Source: Patescibacteria group bacterium
Lineage (GTDB): Bacteria > Patescibacteriota > Minisyncoccia > RBG-13-40-8-A
Length of the DNA: 37,923 nt
Direction of reading: 5' to 3'
Assembly: GCA_022705575.1 (NCBI GenBank)
Contig: JAKJED010000007.1
Span: forward strand, 1 to 37,923
The translations under genes were made by a program, and so were the position numbers. A model generated the notes under the pieces. It was not told the origin of the DNA, ran no database searches, and saw only the letters and a list, made by a program, of their open reading frames with translations. Below, one piece after another: positions 6,610 through 14,905 of this stretch. Numbering within the stretch: position 1 is the first letter of the stretch; each line of letters begins with the position of its first letter.

Positions 6610-7491
6610 ATGCACAAACCAGTACTTTTAAATGAAGTAATTGAATATCTGAATCCACAACCGCATGAAAATTTTATTGATTGCACAATCGGTGAAGCCG
6701 GACATAGTTTAAAAATTTTGGAAAAAACAAAACCAGATGGAAAAATTTTAGGCATTGATGTTGATGCAGAATCTTTAAAAAGAATTAATTCTGCAGAAAG
6801 ATTAATTCTTATACGGGGAAATTTTAAAAATTTGAAACAAATTGCAGAGGACAATAATTTCAATAGAGTAAACGGCGTCTTATTTGACTTAGGATTATCA
6901 AGTTGGCAACTTGATGAAAGCGGGAAAGGATTTTCGTACAAAAAAGACGAACCTCTGACAATGATTTTTAATAGCGGACAAGTAGTTACAGCAGAAGAAA
7001 TAATTAATACTTGGCCAGAAGAAGAACTGATTAATATTTTTAAAAAATACGGTGAAGAAAGATTTGCGAGAAAAATTGTTCAGAAAATTATTCAGCACAG
7101 AAGATTAAATCCAATTAAAACAACATTACAATTATTTGAGATTATCAAAAAAAGCATTTTCTTTTCACGAAGCGGACATTCTCGAGCAGATCGCGTAGCG
7201 GCAAGAATTTTTCAAGCACTAAGAATTGTGGTTAATGATGAAATGGAAAACTTAAAGCATGGATTAGAGCAAGCGTTTCAAATTTTAAATAAAAAAGGCA
7301 GGGTAGTAGTTATCTCGTTTCATTCATTAGAAGACAGGGTCGTAAAATGGTTCTTTAAAGATTTAGAAAAGCAGGGAAAGATAAAAATTCTGACTAAAAA
7401 ACCGATTACTGCCGGAAAGGCAGAGATTATTGCTAATTCTCGTAGCCGCAGCGCAAAGTTGCGAGCAGCGATGTATATTGGGGAGATCTAA
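6610..7491 (+). CDS. rsmH: 16S rRNA (cytosine(1402)-N(4))-methyltransferase RsmH
   Basis: A 293-residue SAM-dependent methyltransferase that N4-methylates C1402 in the decoding centre of 16S rRNA. It starts MHKPVLLNEVIEYL (family consensus H.PVLl.Evl..L). The SAM loop is DCTIGEAGHS, a little off the usual DGTlGxGGHS. VLFDLGLSSWQLDESGKGFS, the RADRVAARIFQALRI segment and VISFHSLEDRVVKWFF are all present. The length is slightly below the usual 300-315. It is co-transcribed with mraZ (6-nt gap). Confidence 0.96.
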   Translation: MHKPVLLNEVIEYLNPQPHENFIDCTIGEAGHSLKILEKTKPDGKILGIDVDAESLKRINSAERLILIRGNFKNLKQIAEDNNFNRVNGVLFDLGLSSWQLDESGKGFSYKKDEPLTMIFNSGQVVTAEEIINTWPEEELINIFKKYGEERFARKIVQKIIQHRRLNPIKTTLQLFEIIKKSIFFSRSGHSRADRVAARIFQALRIVVNDEMENLKHGLEQAFQILNKKGRVVVISFHSLEDRVVKWFFKDLEKQGKIKILTKKPITAGKAEIIANSRSRSAKLRAAMYIGEI

Positions 7492-7510
7492 ATTTTTATT
7501 TGGATCCTTA

Positions 7511-7529
7511 GGTGGGGTAGACCCCCACC
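7511..7529 (+). repeat. GC-rich hairpin between rsmH and ftsL
   Basis: GGTGGGG (7511-7517) pairs perfectly with CCCCACC (7523-7529) around TAGAC, with GATC on both outer sides. No T-run follows, so it could be an attenuating or processing hairpin inside the operon, or a repeat. About 110 nt of AT-rich aaattcgaaatt-type sequence follows before the next gene. Confidence 0.55.
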
Positions 7530-7647
7530 CAAAGATCTAAAATTTAAAATCCTAAATTCGAAATTCGAAACAAATTATAAATTATAATTTATAAAATTCA
7601 AAATTATTTCATATTTCGATATTCAAATTTCGAGTTTTCACAAATTT

Positions 7648-8013
7648 ATGACCGTAACAAGTTTGGTGCATTCTAATATTATCCGTTCTCATCATTCTAC
7701 GCGCAGAATAGAAAATCGTCAGAGTAAGAAGACGAAAAAGTTTTTAATTTATGTTTTAATTTTCGCAATTTTTGTTTGCGGATTGTCATATCTTTTTGTG
7801 GCAAACAGCATTGTTGCAAAAGGATACGAAATAAAAAAATTAATAAAACAAACGAATGAATTAAATTCTTTAAATAAAAATCTTCAAGTTGAGGTTTCTA
7901 ATTTAAAATCAATTAATTTTTTAGGGGCAAAAACTAATGACTTAGAAATGATTAAAGCACAAAAAATTGATTATGTTTCCTTGCCCGGGTCCAGTGCTTT
8001 GTTGGTACAATAA
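7648..8013 (+). CDS. FtsL/DivIC-like division protein
   Basis: A 121-residue bitopic membrane protein with a basic cytoplasmic N-terminus (RRIENRQSKKTKK), one transmembrane helix at ~32-53 (FLIYVLIFAIFVCGLSYLFV) and an extracytoplasmic coiled-coil rich in L/N/K (~62-95). This layout, and the place between rsmH and ftsI, is that of FtsL, which joins the FtsQLB complex that activates septal peptidoglycan synthesis. FtsL sequences diverge strongly, so topology and context carry the call. The stop lies 2 nt before ftsI. It is preceded by a 156-nt AT-rich gap. Confidence 0.75.
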   Translation: MTVTSLVHSNIIRSHHSTRRIENRQSKKTKKFLIYVLIFAIFVCGLSYLFVANSIVAKGYEIKKLIKQTNELNSLNKNLQVEVSNLKSINFLGAKTNDLEMIKAQKIDYVSLPGSSALLVQ

Positions 8014-8015
8014 AT

Positions 8016-9737
8016 ATGAAAAATTGGCGTTTTGGTTTATTGGTCGGAATAGTTTTTTTTTGTTTTTTAGGCATAATTTTTCGTTTATTTACTCTTCAAA
8101 TTTTGAAACACAATTCTTATCAGATTAAGGCCGCCAATCAACAACAAGGATATCAAAATATTTATCCTAGTCGAGGAGAAATTTATATGCAAGATAGATA
8201 TGTTGAAAAAAAATCAATTTCTTCTTTTTTCCCAGTTGCGATAAATAAAAATTTTTATAAAGTATACGCCATTCCCAAAAACATATTGGCGAAAGAGGAG
8301 ACCGCAAATTTATTGGCTCCTCTTTTAAATATTGACTTGGCAACAATACGAAACAGAATCAACAAACAAGACGACCCATACGAACCATTAAAAGATAAAG
8401 TTGATGAAACGATTATCGAACAAATAAAAAATCTAAATTTAGAAGGAATTAATTTCGAAACTCAATCTAGGCGTTATTTTCCTTTGAATGCAATTGCTTG
8501 CCATTTAATCGGATTTGTTCGAGAACAGGAAGGAGAACAAGATAAAGGGCAATATGGAATCGAAGAATCTTACCAGAAAGAATTAGCAGGAAAAACCGGA
8601 TTAGCATTAATGGAAAAAGATAGCAGGGGTCAATTTATTCCTGTAACCAAAGAAATAATTGAAAAGCCCGAAGACGGAGTTGATTTAGTGTTGACCATTG
8701 ATTCTAATATACAAATTTTCGCGGAACAGAAATTGCAGGAATATATTGATAAATTCAAATCGACCAGTGGAAGCATAGTTATTATGGAAGTCAAAACAGG
8801 AAAAATTTTAACCATGGTCAATTCACCAAAATTTAATCCCAACAATTATAGTGATGTTAAAAATGTAAGCGTTTTTATGAATCAGGCAGTTCAAAGTTTG
8901 TATGAACCGGGTTCGGTTTTTAAGCCGATTACAATGGCCGCAGCGCTTGATAAGGGGGTTGTTACTCCCCAAACTACTTATAACGATATAGGGAAAGTGG
9001 AAATATCGGGTAAGATAATAGAGAATGCTTTAAAAAGAGGGGAAGGAATTCAGACAATGACCGAGGTATTAGAAAAATCATTAAATACGGGAGTGGTTTT
9101 TGCTCAACAAAAATTAGGGAAAAGCGATTTTAAAAATTATATTGAAAAATTTGGATTTTCTGAAAAAACCGGAATTGATTTAAATGGAGAGGTGAGGGGA
9201 AATACCGCTAATCTCGAAACAAATAGAGATTTTGAATTTGCTAACATATCTTTTGGACAGGGTATAGCGGTTACGCCGATTCAACTTGTTGCGGCGTTTG
9301 GTGCGTTGGCTAATGACGGAATTTTAATGAGACCATATGTGGTTGATAAAATTATTTATTCTAATGGAAAAGAAAAAATAACTCAACCAACAGAAATTCG
9401 AAGAGTTATTTCTTCAAATACTGCTTCGCGTATTACTGCGATGCTGGTGAGTGTTGTAAAAAATGGACATACGCAAAGGGCGGGTGTTAGTGGATATCAG
9501 GTTGCCGCTAAAACTGGAACAGCGCAAATACCAGACCCGACAACAAAAAGATATTTAGAGAATGAAACAATTCATACGGTGATGGGGTATTTTCCGGCAT
9601 TTGACGCCAGATTTTCAATGATTGTAAAATTAGATAAGCCAATTGGCGCAAGATTTGCCGAAAGTACATCAGCGCCATTATTTGGAGAAATTGCAAAATA
9701 TATTTTAAATTATTATGAAATAGCACCGAGCGAATAA
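8016..9737 (+). CDS. ftsI: Septal peptidoglycan transpeptidase FtsI (PBP3/PBP2 class)
   Basis: A 573-residue class B penicillin-binding protein that cross-links septal peptidoglycan. A signal anchor spans ~7-26, followed by the start of the dimerisation domain, where the usual RG.I.DR is relaxed to SRGEIYMQDR. The transpeptidase domain has the SxxK nucleophile at S300-K303 (PGSVFKP), SLN at 355-357 and KTG at 499-501 (AAKTGTAQIP). All three catalytic motifs are intact. No PASTA domains are present. It overlaps nothing but is tightly packed (2 nt after ftsL, 1 nt before murF), so it is probably translated as part of the same mRNA. Confidence 0.95.
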   Translation: MKNWRFGLLVGIVFFCFLGIIFRLFTLQILKHNSYQIKAANQQQGYQNIYPSRGEIYMQDRYVEKKSISSFFPVAINKNFYKVYAIPKNILAKEETANLLAPLLNIDLATIRNRINKQDDPYEPLKDKVDETIIEQIKNLNLEGINFETQSRRYFPLNAIACHLIGFVREQEGEQDKGQYGIEESYQKELAGKTGLALMEKDSRGQFIPVTKEIIEKPEDGVDLVLTIDSNIQIFAEQKLQEYIDKFKSTSGSIVIMEVKTGKILTMVNSPKFNPNNYSDVKNVSVFMNQAVQSLYEPGSVFKPITMAAALDKGVVTPQTTYNDIGKVEISGKIIENALKRGEGIQTMTEVLEKSLNTGVVFAQQKLGKSDFKNYIEKFGFSEKTGIDLNGEVRGNTANLETNRDFEFANISFGQGIAVTPIQLVAAFGALANDGILMRPYVVDKIIYSNGKEKITQPTEIRRVISSNTASRITAMLVSVVKNGHTQRAGVSGYQVAAKTGTAQIPDPTTKRYLENETIHTVMGYFPAFDARFSMIVKLDKPIGARFAESTSAPLFGEIAKYILNYYEIAPSE

Positions 9738-9738
9738 T

Positions 9739-10995
9739 ATGAGAAAAATATTACAAAAAATATTAAGAATATTAGCCAAAATTGCGCTTAAAAAATATAA
9801 GCCGATTGTTATCGCCATTACTGGAAGCGTAGGTAAGACTTCAACCAAAGAAGCAATTTATGCGGTTTTTAAAAATCATTTTGGAGAGAAGCGTGTTAGA
9901 AAAAACGAAAAAAATTATAATAATGAAATTGGAGTTCCTCTTACAATTTTTAATTTAGAAACAGGGGGAAATTCAATTTTGAAATGGATTCCTAAATTTA
10001 TTAAGATTTTTTGGATGATTATTTTTAAAATTGAATATCCTGATTTTTTAGTTTTAGAAATGGGCGCAGACAAGCCTAAAGATATTGAATATTTATTAAA
10101 TTTTGTTGAACATAGGGTTGGAGTGATTACAGCTATTGGCGAAATTCCTGTGCATGTTGAATTTTTTGAAAGTCCGGAAAAAGTTGTTGAAGAAAAAAGA
10201 AAAATAATAACAAAATTAGATAAGAACGGGGTGGCGATTTTAAATTATGATGACGAAAGAGTACGAAAAATGGGCGACAGTATTGATGCTAAAGTATTAA
10301 CCTATGGATTAAGTGAAAAAGCAGACATTAAAGCAACAAACTATGAATTAAAACTTTTGTTAAATGAAAAAAATATCAGCGAACTTAATTTTAAACTTGA
10401 TTTTGGAGGAAGTAGTGTTCCGGCAAAATTAATCAATGTTTTGGGAGTTCAACATTTATATTCAGCGCTTGCAGCAACTGCTGTAGGTATAACATTTAAT
10501 ATTAATTTAGTGGAAATATCACAAGCATTAAGGGAAGTTGTTCCGATTTCGGGACGAATGCACCTAATAAAAGGCATAAAAAACAGCATTATTATTGATG
10601 ATAGTTATAATGCTGCATTATTATCAATGGAAGCAGGATTAGATGCGTTGAAAGTTTTTCAGAATTCATCTGCCAATGAGATAAAGCGAAGAAAAATTGC
10701 AGTTTTAGGTGATATGTTAGAAATTGGTAAATATTCCGAGCAAGCACATATTCAAGTTGGTAAAAAAGCAGGAGAAATTGCGGATATGATTTTTGCCATT
10801 GGCAATTGCGCAGGATTTATAGAACAAGGTGCGATAAACGCAGGATTTGAAGTAAATAAGATTTTTAAATTTTCCACATCTGATGAAGCAAAATTAGTTA
10901 TACAGAAAAAAATACAGGAAAATGATGTTATTTTTATCAAAGGTTCTCATTCTATAAAAATGGAAAATATTGTTGAAGAAATAATGGCAAGATAA
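9739..10995 (+). CDS. murF: Mur ligase, MurF-like, lacking the N-terminal substrate domain
   Basis: A 418-residue ATP-dependent ligase that should add D-Ala-D-Ala to UDP-MurNAc-tripeptide. The P-loop AITGSVGKTSTKEAI sits at ~29-43, the ligase central motif EMGADKPKDIEYL at ~106, and the C-terminal domain has SGRMHLIKG, IIDDSYNAALLSMEAGLDAL and VLGDMLEIG. In standard MurF (~450 aa) about 80-100 residues precede the P-loop and bind the UDP-sugar. Here only ~28 do, so that domain is missing or replaced by a short basic helix. MurT/CapB-like relatives also lack it. It starts 1 nt after ftsI and is the last gene of the cluster; murC, murD, mraY, ftsW and ftsZ are not nearby. Confidence 0.85.
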   Translation: MRKILQKILRILAKIALKKYKPIVIAITGSVGKTSTKEAIYAVFKNHFGEKRVRKNEKNYNNEIGVPLTIFNLETGGNSILKWIPKFIKIFWMIIFKIEYPDFLVLEMGADKPKDIEYLLNFVEHRVGVITAIGEIPVHVEFFESPEKVVEEKRKIITKLDKNGVAILNYDDERVRKMGDSIDAKVLTYGLSEKADIKATNYELKLLLNEKNISELNFKLDFGGSSVPAKLINVLGVQHLYSALAATAVGITFNINLVEISQALREVVPISGRMHLIKGIKNSIIIDDSYNAALLSMEAGLDALKVFQNSSANEIKRRKIAVLGDMLEIGKYSEQAHIQVGKKAGEIADMIFAIGNCAGFIEQGAINAGFEVNKIFKFSTSDEAKLVIQKKIQENDVIFIKGSHSIKMENIVEEIMAR

Positions 10996-10996
10996 A

Positions 10997-11036
10997 ACAA
11001 AATCTTACGAGGTTAAACCTCGCAAGATTTTGTTTT
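10997..11036. terminator. Bidirectional terminator between murF and tRNA-Glu
   Basis: ACAAAATCTTACGAGGTT (10997-11014) pairs with 11016-11033 with one mismatch, followed by TTT on the plus strand and preceded by AAAA for the minus strand. It serves murF and, in the other direction, probably tRNA-Glu. Confidence 0.85.
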
Positions 11037-11108
11037 AGCCCTAACCGGAGTTGAACCGGTGTTTTCAGAATGAGAATCTGATGTCCTAAGCCACTAGACG
11101 ATAGGGCC
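11036..11108 (-). tRNA. tRNA-Glu (anticodon CTC)
   Basis: On the minus strand: acceptor GGCCCTA/TAGGGCT (first pair G-U), D stem GTC/GAC, anticodon stem TCAGA/TCTGA around TTCTCAT (anticodon CTC, reads GAG), T stem ACCGG/CCGGT around TTCAACT. CCA is not encoded. The CTC isoacceptor implies that a separate TTC tRNA exists elsewhere. Confidence 0.93.
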
Positions 11109-11162
11109 AACATAATGCAATATAGCAAAATTATATTCAAAAGTAAATTAATTTGATATGGA

Positions 11163-11288
11163 ATGGCGGAATGTTTTTATATTGTTGTAATTGCATTTTT
11201 GATTTATTGGTTGGTTTATTCATTCATAAAAAAGAGTAAAAATAAAAACAAAGAAAATTCAAATTTAAAGAATGGGCAGTGGAAATAA
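11163..11288 (+). CDS. Possible 41-residue single-helix membrane protein
   Basis: ATG 11163 to TAA 11286-11288 encodes MAECFYIVVIAFLIYWLVYS followed by a basic tail (FIKKSKNKNKENSNLKNGQWK). One hydrophobic helix with positive residues directly after it is a sensible topology for a small membrane protein. A terminator follows 10 nt after the stop, which supports a transcribed unit ending here. No Shine-Dalgarno is visible and the start overlaps a short out-of-frame ATG at 11158, so it may be a chance frame. Confidence 0.45.
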   Translation: MAECFYIVVIAFLIYWLVYSFIKKSKNKNKENSNLKNGQWK

Positions 11289-11298
11289 TTAATTGTAC

Positions 11299-11330
11299 AA
11301 AAATGATCGCTCGCAAGGTGATCGTTTTTA
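11299..11330 (+). terminator. Intrinsic terminator
   Basis: AAAAATGATCGC (11299-11310) pairs, with two G-U pairs, with GTGATCGTTTTT (11318-11329) around a 7-nt loop; the T-run ends the stem. It implies a transcript upstream of it (the possible small protein at 11163). Confidence 0.65.
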
Positions 11331-11369
11331 GTTTAAGAAAGATTTGTTTTATGTTATTATAAAAACAAT

Positions 11370-12323
11370 ATGATTGTATTATATTTTTTAATTTTTGTTG
11401 TGTTGTGTTTTGTGTTGATAAAAAGCGGGGAATATTTGGTTAAAATTTTAGTGAAATTGTCCAAAATTTTTAAATTAACCGAATTTGTATTGGCTTTTAT
11501 TCTAATGACTTTTGCTACGACCTTACCAGAATTAATTGTTGGTATTACTTCTAGCATTAAACATGCCGGAGTTATTTCGTTGGGTAATATTATTGGATCT
11601 AATTTTGTTAATTTGACTTTTATTTTGGGCTTAGTGGCTGTTATTTCAAAGGGAATTAAAGTTGAAAGTAAAATCGCCAAACGGGATGCTTGGATTATTT
11701 TTTTTATATCCTTGTTTCCGTTGTTATTGCTTTTTGACAAGAAATTATCACGAGGAGAGGGGTTCATGCTTTTAATTGTTTTTGGTTGGTATATTTGGCG
11801 TCTATTAAAACAAAAGGATGCTTTTAGGCATAGAGTACATGATATGCAGATTGAAACGGAAAATCGCTATAAATTATCAAAATTAATATTGCATTTTATT
11901 TTAGCGGCTATTGTTTTGGTTCTATCTGCTTGGGGATTAGTAGAAACTTCAAAATTAATTGCTATAGAACTTTATGTGCCGTTAACATTAGTAAGTATTA
12001 TTTTGGTTGCTGTTGGTACTTCTTTGCCGGAATTGGTTTTCGGTATAAAATCAGCGATTTTAAAGCACGAAGGAATGTGTTTAGGGAATCTAATCGGTAG
12101 CATTGTAATTAATTCTGCTTTTATTTTAGGAATAACCGCGATAATTAATCCTGTAAAATTAGAAAATTTAAATGTGATTATGATTGGAGCGGTTTTTATG
12201 TTGGTTGCAATCTTGCTTTCCAATATATTTTTATCTACTGAAAGAAAAGTATCCGTAAAAGAGGGATGGATTTTAATCGGATTTTATATTATATTTTTAA
12301 TTGTAGAATTTTTATTTAAATAG
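11370..12323 (+). CDS. Sodium/calcium exchanger family (CaCA) transporter
   Basis: A 317-residue polytopic membrane protein with about ten hydrophobic segments in two homologous halves. Both alpha-repeats are clear: FATTLPELIVGITSSIKHAG with LGNIIGSNFVN (~48-80), and VGTSLPELVFGIKSAILKHE with LGNLIGSIVINSA (~214-250). The acidic residue in each (T)LPE motif binds the cation. Length and motifs match the YrbG/K+-dependent exchanger branch, which moves Ca2+ out against Na+ or H+. The ion specificity cannot be read from sequence. A TATTAT box ends 9 nt before the ATG. It is followed 13 nt later by rmuC. Confidence 0.93.
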   Translation: MIVLYFLIFVVLCFVLIKSGEYLVKILVKLSKIFKLTEFVLAFILMTFATTLPELIVGITSSIKHAGVISLGNIIGSNFVNLTFILGLVAVISKGIKVESKIAKRDAWIIFFISLFPLLLLFDKKLSRGEGFMLLIVFGWYIWRLLKQKDAFRHRVHDMQIETENRYKLSKLILHFILAAIVLVLSAWGLVETSKLIAIELYVPLTLVSIILVAVGTSLPELVFGIKSAILKHEGMCLGNLIGSIVINSAFILGITAIINPVKLENLNVIMIGAVFMLVAILLSNIFLSTERKVSVKEGWILIGFYIIFLIVEFLFK

Positions 12324-12336
12324 TAAAATAATATTA

Positions 12337-13380
12337 ATGGATTATTTTTTATACATTTTAATAATTGTTTTAGCCGGAATAATTGTTTTTTTAGTTGCAA
12401 AACAAAACAAAGGAAGCGTAAAAGACGAAGAATTAAAAGAAGAATTAAAAGAAATTAGAAAAGAACTTAATGAATCGCGGGAAAAAAATTTAGAAAATTT
12501 GCAAAAACAGTTTGAAGAGAGTGGGCGTATAGCGCGCGATGCAAATGTTAGAATTAAAGATATTACTTCGCAATTAGAAAAAATTCACAACGACAACCAA
12601 CATGTAATCGATGTTAAAAATCAATTAAGTAAATTAACCGATGTTTTAGCAAATCCGAAACAAAGAGGGAACTTAGGGGAATATTTTTTAGAAACATTAT
12701 TACAAAATGTTTTTGCGCCTAATCAGTATCAATTACAATATAAATTTAAAAATGGTGAAAAGGTTGATGCGGTAATTTTCGTAAAAGATAAAATTATTCC
12801 TATTGATTCTAAATTTTCTTTAGAAAATTATAATCGTATTGTTGATGAACGAGATGAAACAAGAAGAGTGGAGTTGGAAAAATTATTTAAGCAGGATTTG
12901 AAAAATAGAATTGAAGAAACTGCGAAATATATCAGACCGATTGAAAAAACAATGGATTTTGCATTCATGTTTATTCCTTCAGAGGGAATTTACTACGATT
13001 TATTGATTAATCAGGTTGGAGCAGTAAAAGTAAGTACTTATGATTTAATTGAATATGCGTTTAAAGAAAAGCATGTAATTATTGTTTCGCCGACATCGTT
13101 TTATGCTTATTTACAGACAGTTTTACAGGGATTAAGAGCGTTAAGTATTGAAGAGTCGGCAAAAGAAATTTTAAGTAAGGTTGAAGTTTTGAGGAAGCAT
13201 CTCTTGAATTATAATGAATTTCTTGCTAAACTAGGAACACACCTTCAGACAACGGTTAACACATATAATAAGGCCTATAAAGAGTTTGCTAAAATTGAAA
13301 AAGATACAGCTAAACTTACAGAGGGTAAAGAAAAAGTGGAGGTAATCGAAATCGAAGGACCAATAAACATTGAAGAGTAA
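12337..13380 (+). CDS. rmuC: DNA recombination protein RmuC
   Basis: A 347-residue protein. An N-terminal membrane helix (~4-21, FLYILIIVLAGIIVFLVA) is followed by a charged coiled-coil (~28-100) and the RmuC nuclease-like domain: NPKQRGNLGEYFLETLLQNV, then DAVIFVKDKIIPIDSKF with the PD-(D/E)XK-like D...D-S-K, then MFIPSEGIYYDLL and VSPTSFYAYLQTVLQGLR. RmuC limits recombination at inverted repeats in E. coli, which is pertinent in a genome so rich in palindromes. A TAAAAT box 7 nt before the start may give it a promoter of its own. Confidence 0.93.
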   Translation: MDYFLYILIIVLAGIIVFLVAKQNKGSVKDEELKEELKEIRKELNESREKNLENLQKQFEESGRIARDANVRIKDITSQLEKIHNDNQHVIDVKNQLSKLTDVLANPKQRGNLGEYFLETLLQNVFAPNQYQLQYKFKNGEKVDAVIFVKDKIIPIDSKFSLENYNRIVDERDETRRVELEKLFKQDLKNRIEETAKYIRPIEKTMDFAFMFIPSEGIYYDLLINQVGAVKVSTYDLIEYAFKEKHVIIVSPTSFYAYLQTVLQGLRALSIEESAKEILSKVEVLRKHLLNYNEFLAKLGTHLQTTVNTYNKAYKEFAKIEKDTAKLTEGKEKVEVIEIEGPINIEE

Positions 13381-13386
13381 AAAAAT

Positions 13387-13701
13387 ATGTTAGCGATTAT
13401 AAAAACAGGTGGAAAACAATACATTGTTTCCCCAAAACAAAAAATTAAAATTGAGAAAATAGAAGGCAAGGAAGGAAAACAGATTGAATTCAAAGATGTT
13501 TTGCTTTTTGAAAATGATAAAGTTATTGAGATCGGTAAACCATTGATAAAAGGCGCTAAAGTATTGGCGACAATTGTGAAACAAGGAAGAACCGATAAAA
13601 TTATTGTTTTCAAATATAAAGCCAAAAAAAGACAACAAACAAAAAAAGGTCATCATCAGACTTTTACCGAGGTAGAAATTAAAGAAATTATCGCCGCGTA
13701 A
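13387..13701 (+). CDS. rplU: 50S ribosomal protein bL21
   Basis: A 104-residue protein with the typical start MLAIIKTGGKQYIVSPKQKI and the basic C-terminal signature VFKYKAKKRQQTKKGHHQTF. The size is normal (E. coli 103). It begins 6 nt after rmuC and ends in a terminator. The usual partner rpmA (bL27) does not follow, so the rplU-rpmA pair is split in this genome. Confidence 0.97.
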   Translation: MLAIIKTGGKQYIVSPKQKIKIEKIEGKEGKQIEFKDVLLFENDKVIEIGKPLIKGAKVLATIVKQGRTDKIIVFKYKAKKRQQTKKGHHQTFTEVEIKEIIAA

Positions 13702-13760
13702 AATTTAGTATGATATTCTAAAAATCCTGTTGAAACATACATAAGTTCAAAGACAGATTG

Positions 13761-13796
13761 AAAAATCTCGAGAAGCAATTTCTACGAGATTTTTTA
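13761..13796 (+). terminator. Terminator after rplU
   Basis: AAAAATCTCG (13761-13770) pairs with CGAGATTTTT (13785-13794), with AGAA/TTCT continuing the stem inside and a T-run at the end. Confidence 0.85.
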
Positions 13797-13801
13797 ATAG
13801 G

Positions 13802-14026
13802 TGTGGCGAAACATTTTTAAGCGCAAGTGATATTTTTTTGGCAAGGTTCAATATGTATCTAATTTGAAAATTAATCAATTAAATTGTATAAATCATAAAA
13901 ATAAATTATAAACAAATTTGTCTATTTGTAAATAAATTTGTTTATTGCTTATTTTAATCGTATTGTAAATTATAAATAAATTTATCTGTCATTTTGTAAA
14001 TTATAAATAAATTTATCTGTCATTAT
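13802..14026. other. Gene-free AT-rich stretch upstream of the HTH/Cas2-like gene
   Basis: No ORF with coding character is seen on either strand. The stretch holds aataaatttat-rich repeats, the clearest being the 31-bp tandem pair at 13963-14023. It may be regulatory or remnant sequence. Confidence 0.5.
13963..14023. repeat. 31-bp tandem repeat, two copies
   Basis: Copies start at 13963 and 13994 and begin TTGTAAATTATAAATAAATT, ending CTGTCAT, with no mismatch between them. A degenerate relative lies upstream around 13905-13950. The array ends 3 nt before the left inverted repeat. Confidence 0.8.
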
Positions 14027-14053
14027 TTGCCATGGCATAAAATGTGGTATAAT
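14027..14053 (+). promoter_or_regulatory. Left inverted repeat carrying TATAAT (promoter/operator candidate)
   Basis: The segment starts TTGCCATGGCATAAAAT and ends GGTATAAT. It contains the perfect palindrome TGCCATGGCA and a TATAAT (14048-14053) preceded by TTGCCA at 15-bp spacing. An inverted copy matching 23 of 27 bases lies at 14824-14850, beyond the gene. Confidence 0.6.
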
Positions 14054-14148
14054 ATATTATATAAAATATATATAAAATAATGTGAAAAACAGAAAAAACA
14101 ATCAATAAGCAGTGAATAATGAATAATAAAAATTAATTTTATAAATTT

Positions 14149-14736
14149 ATGCCAACCGCAAAAATAATAAAAAGAAATTTTTATGTTAAAACAGTATTAA
14201 AAGCTATATTTATAATTGGGATAATTACTGTTGCTTCAACATCGCCATATTTCTGGCCGAATGTTTTAAAGAAAATTTCTAAAAGAGGTGAGTGCCAAAA
14301 ACTACTAAAAACCTTTAAACGAAATAAGGTTTTAGATACATTTTCTTATTTAAAATCAAAAGGAATGATAAAAATTAAAGAGAGTAATAAACAAATTTAT
14401 ATCAGTTTAACAGATAAAGGTAAAAGATGGGCGGGTAAATATCAGATTAACGATTTAAAAATAAAAAAACCTAAGACATGGGATAAAAAATGGCGAATAG
14501 CAATTTTTGATGTTAAAAACGAACATTGCATTAAAAGAGAATCATTGAGAGGTAAATTAAAACAACTTGATTTTTATCAAATTCAAAAAAGTGTATGGGC
14601 CTATCCATATGAATGCACGGAAGAGGTGAATTTGTTAAGAAAATTTTTTGGACTTAGTAAAAACGAATTAAAGATACTTTTGGTTGAGAAAATAGAAGAA
14701 GATCAAGAGATTAAAGAATATTATAGGTTGATATGA
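14149..14736 (+). CDS. HTH regulator with Cas2-like (PaaX C-terminal type) domain
   Basis: A 195-residue protein. Residues ~14-32 are hydrophobic (VLKAIFIIGIITVASTSPYF), ~50-95 form a winged helix (KVLDTFSYLKSKGMIKIKES plus QIYISLTDKGKRWAGK), and ~115-190 a ferredoxin-like Cas2/PaaX-C domain: KWRIAIFDVKNEHCIKRESL, LKQLDFYQIQKSVWAYPYEC, ILLVEKIEEDQEIKEYYRL. The strand-1 Asp (FDV) and the 'l..lGF..iQ.SVw..p' signature match Cas2-like proteins, which CPR genomes carry in many copies without CRISPR. No cas1 or CRISPR array is nearby. It is probably a transcriptional regulator rather than an adaptation nuclease. It is flanked by inverted and tandem repeats, and its stop codon lies in a 16-bp tandem duplication. 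Confidence 0.85.
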   Translation: MPTAKIIKRNFYVKTVLKAIFIIGIITVASTSPYFWPNVLKKISKRGECQKLLKTFKRNKVLDTFSYLKSKGMIKIKESNKQIYISLTDKGKRWAGKYQINDLKIKKPKTWDKKWRIAIFDVKNEHCIKRESLRGKLKQLDFYQIQKSVWAYPYECTEEVNLLRKFFGLSKNELKILLVEKIEEDQEIKEYYRLI

Positions 14737-14753
14737 TTATAGGTTGATATGAT
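14722..14753. repeat. 16-bp tandem duplication across the stop codon
   Basis: TATAGGTTGATATGAT occurs at 14722-14737 and again at 14738-14753 without mismatch, with a degraded third copy near 14775. The first copy encodes the last residues and the TGA stop. Confidence 0.85.
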
Positions 14754-14823
14754 ACAACTATAAATTAGTACAATATAGGTTAGTATAAAATAATGATAAA
14801 AATAAAATAATGACAAGTAAATA

Positions 14824-14850
14824 TTTATACCTTATTTTATGTCATGGCAA
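14824..14850 (-). promoter_or_regulatory. Right inverted repeat, facing back into the Cas2-like gene
   Basis: Read on the minus strand it starts TTGCCATGACATAAAAT and ends GGTATAAA. It matches the left copy at 23 of 27 positions, including the TATAA box. If active it would drive antisense RNA through the gene; if an operator, it gives the regulator a second site. Confidence 0.55.
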
Positions 14851-14905
14851 TTAACGGGGTGTAAATTTTAATGTTTAATATTTTTAATATTTTTAATTTT
14901 TAATA

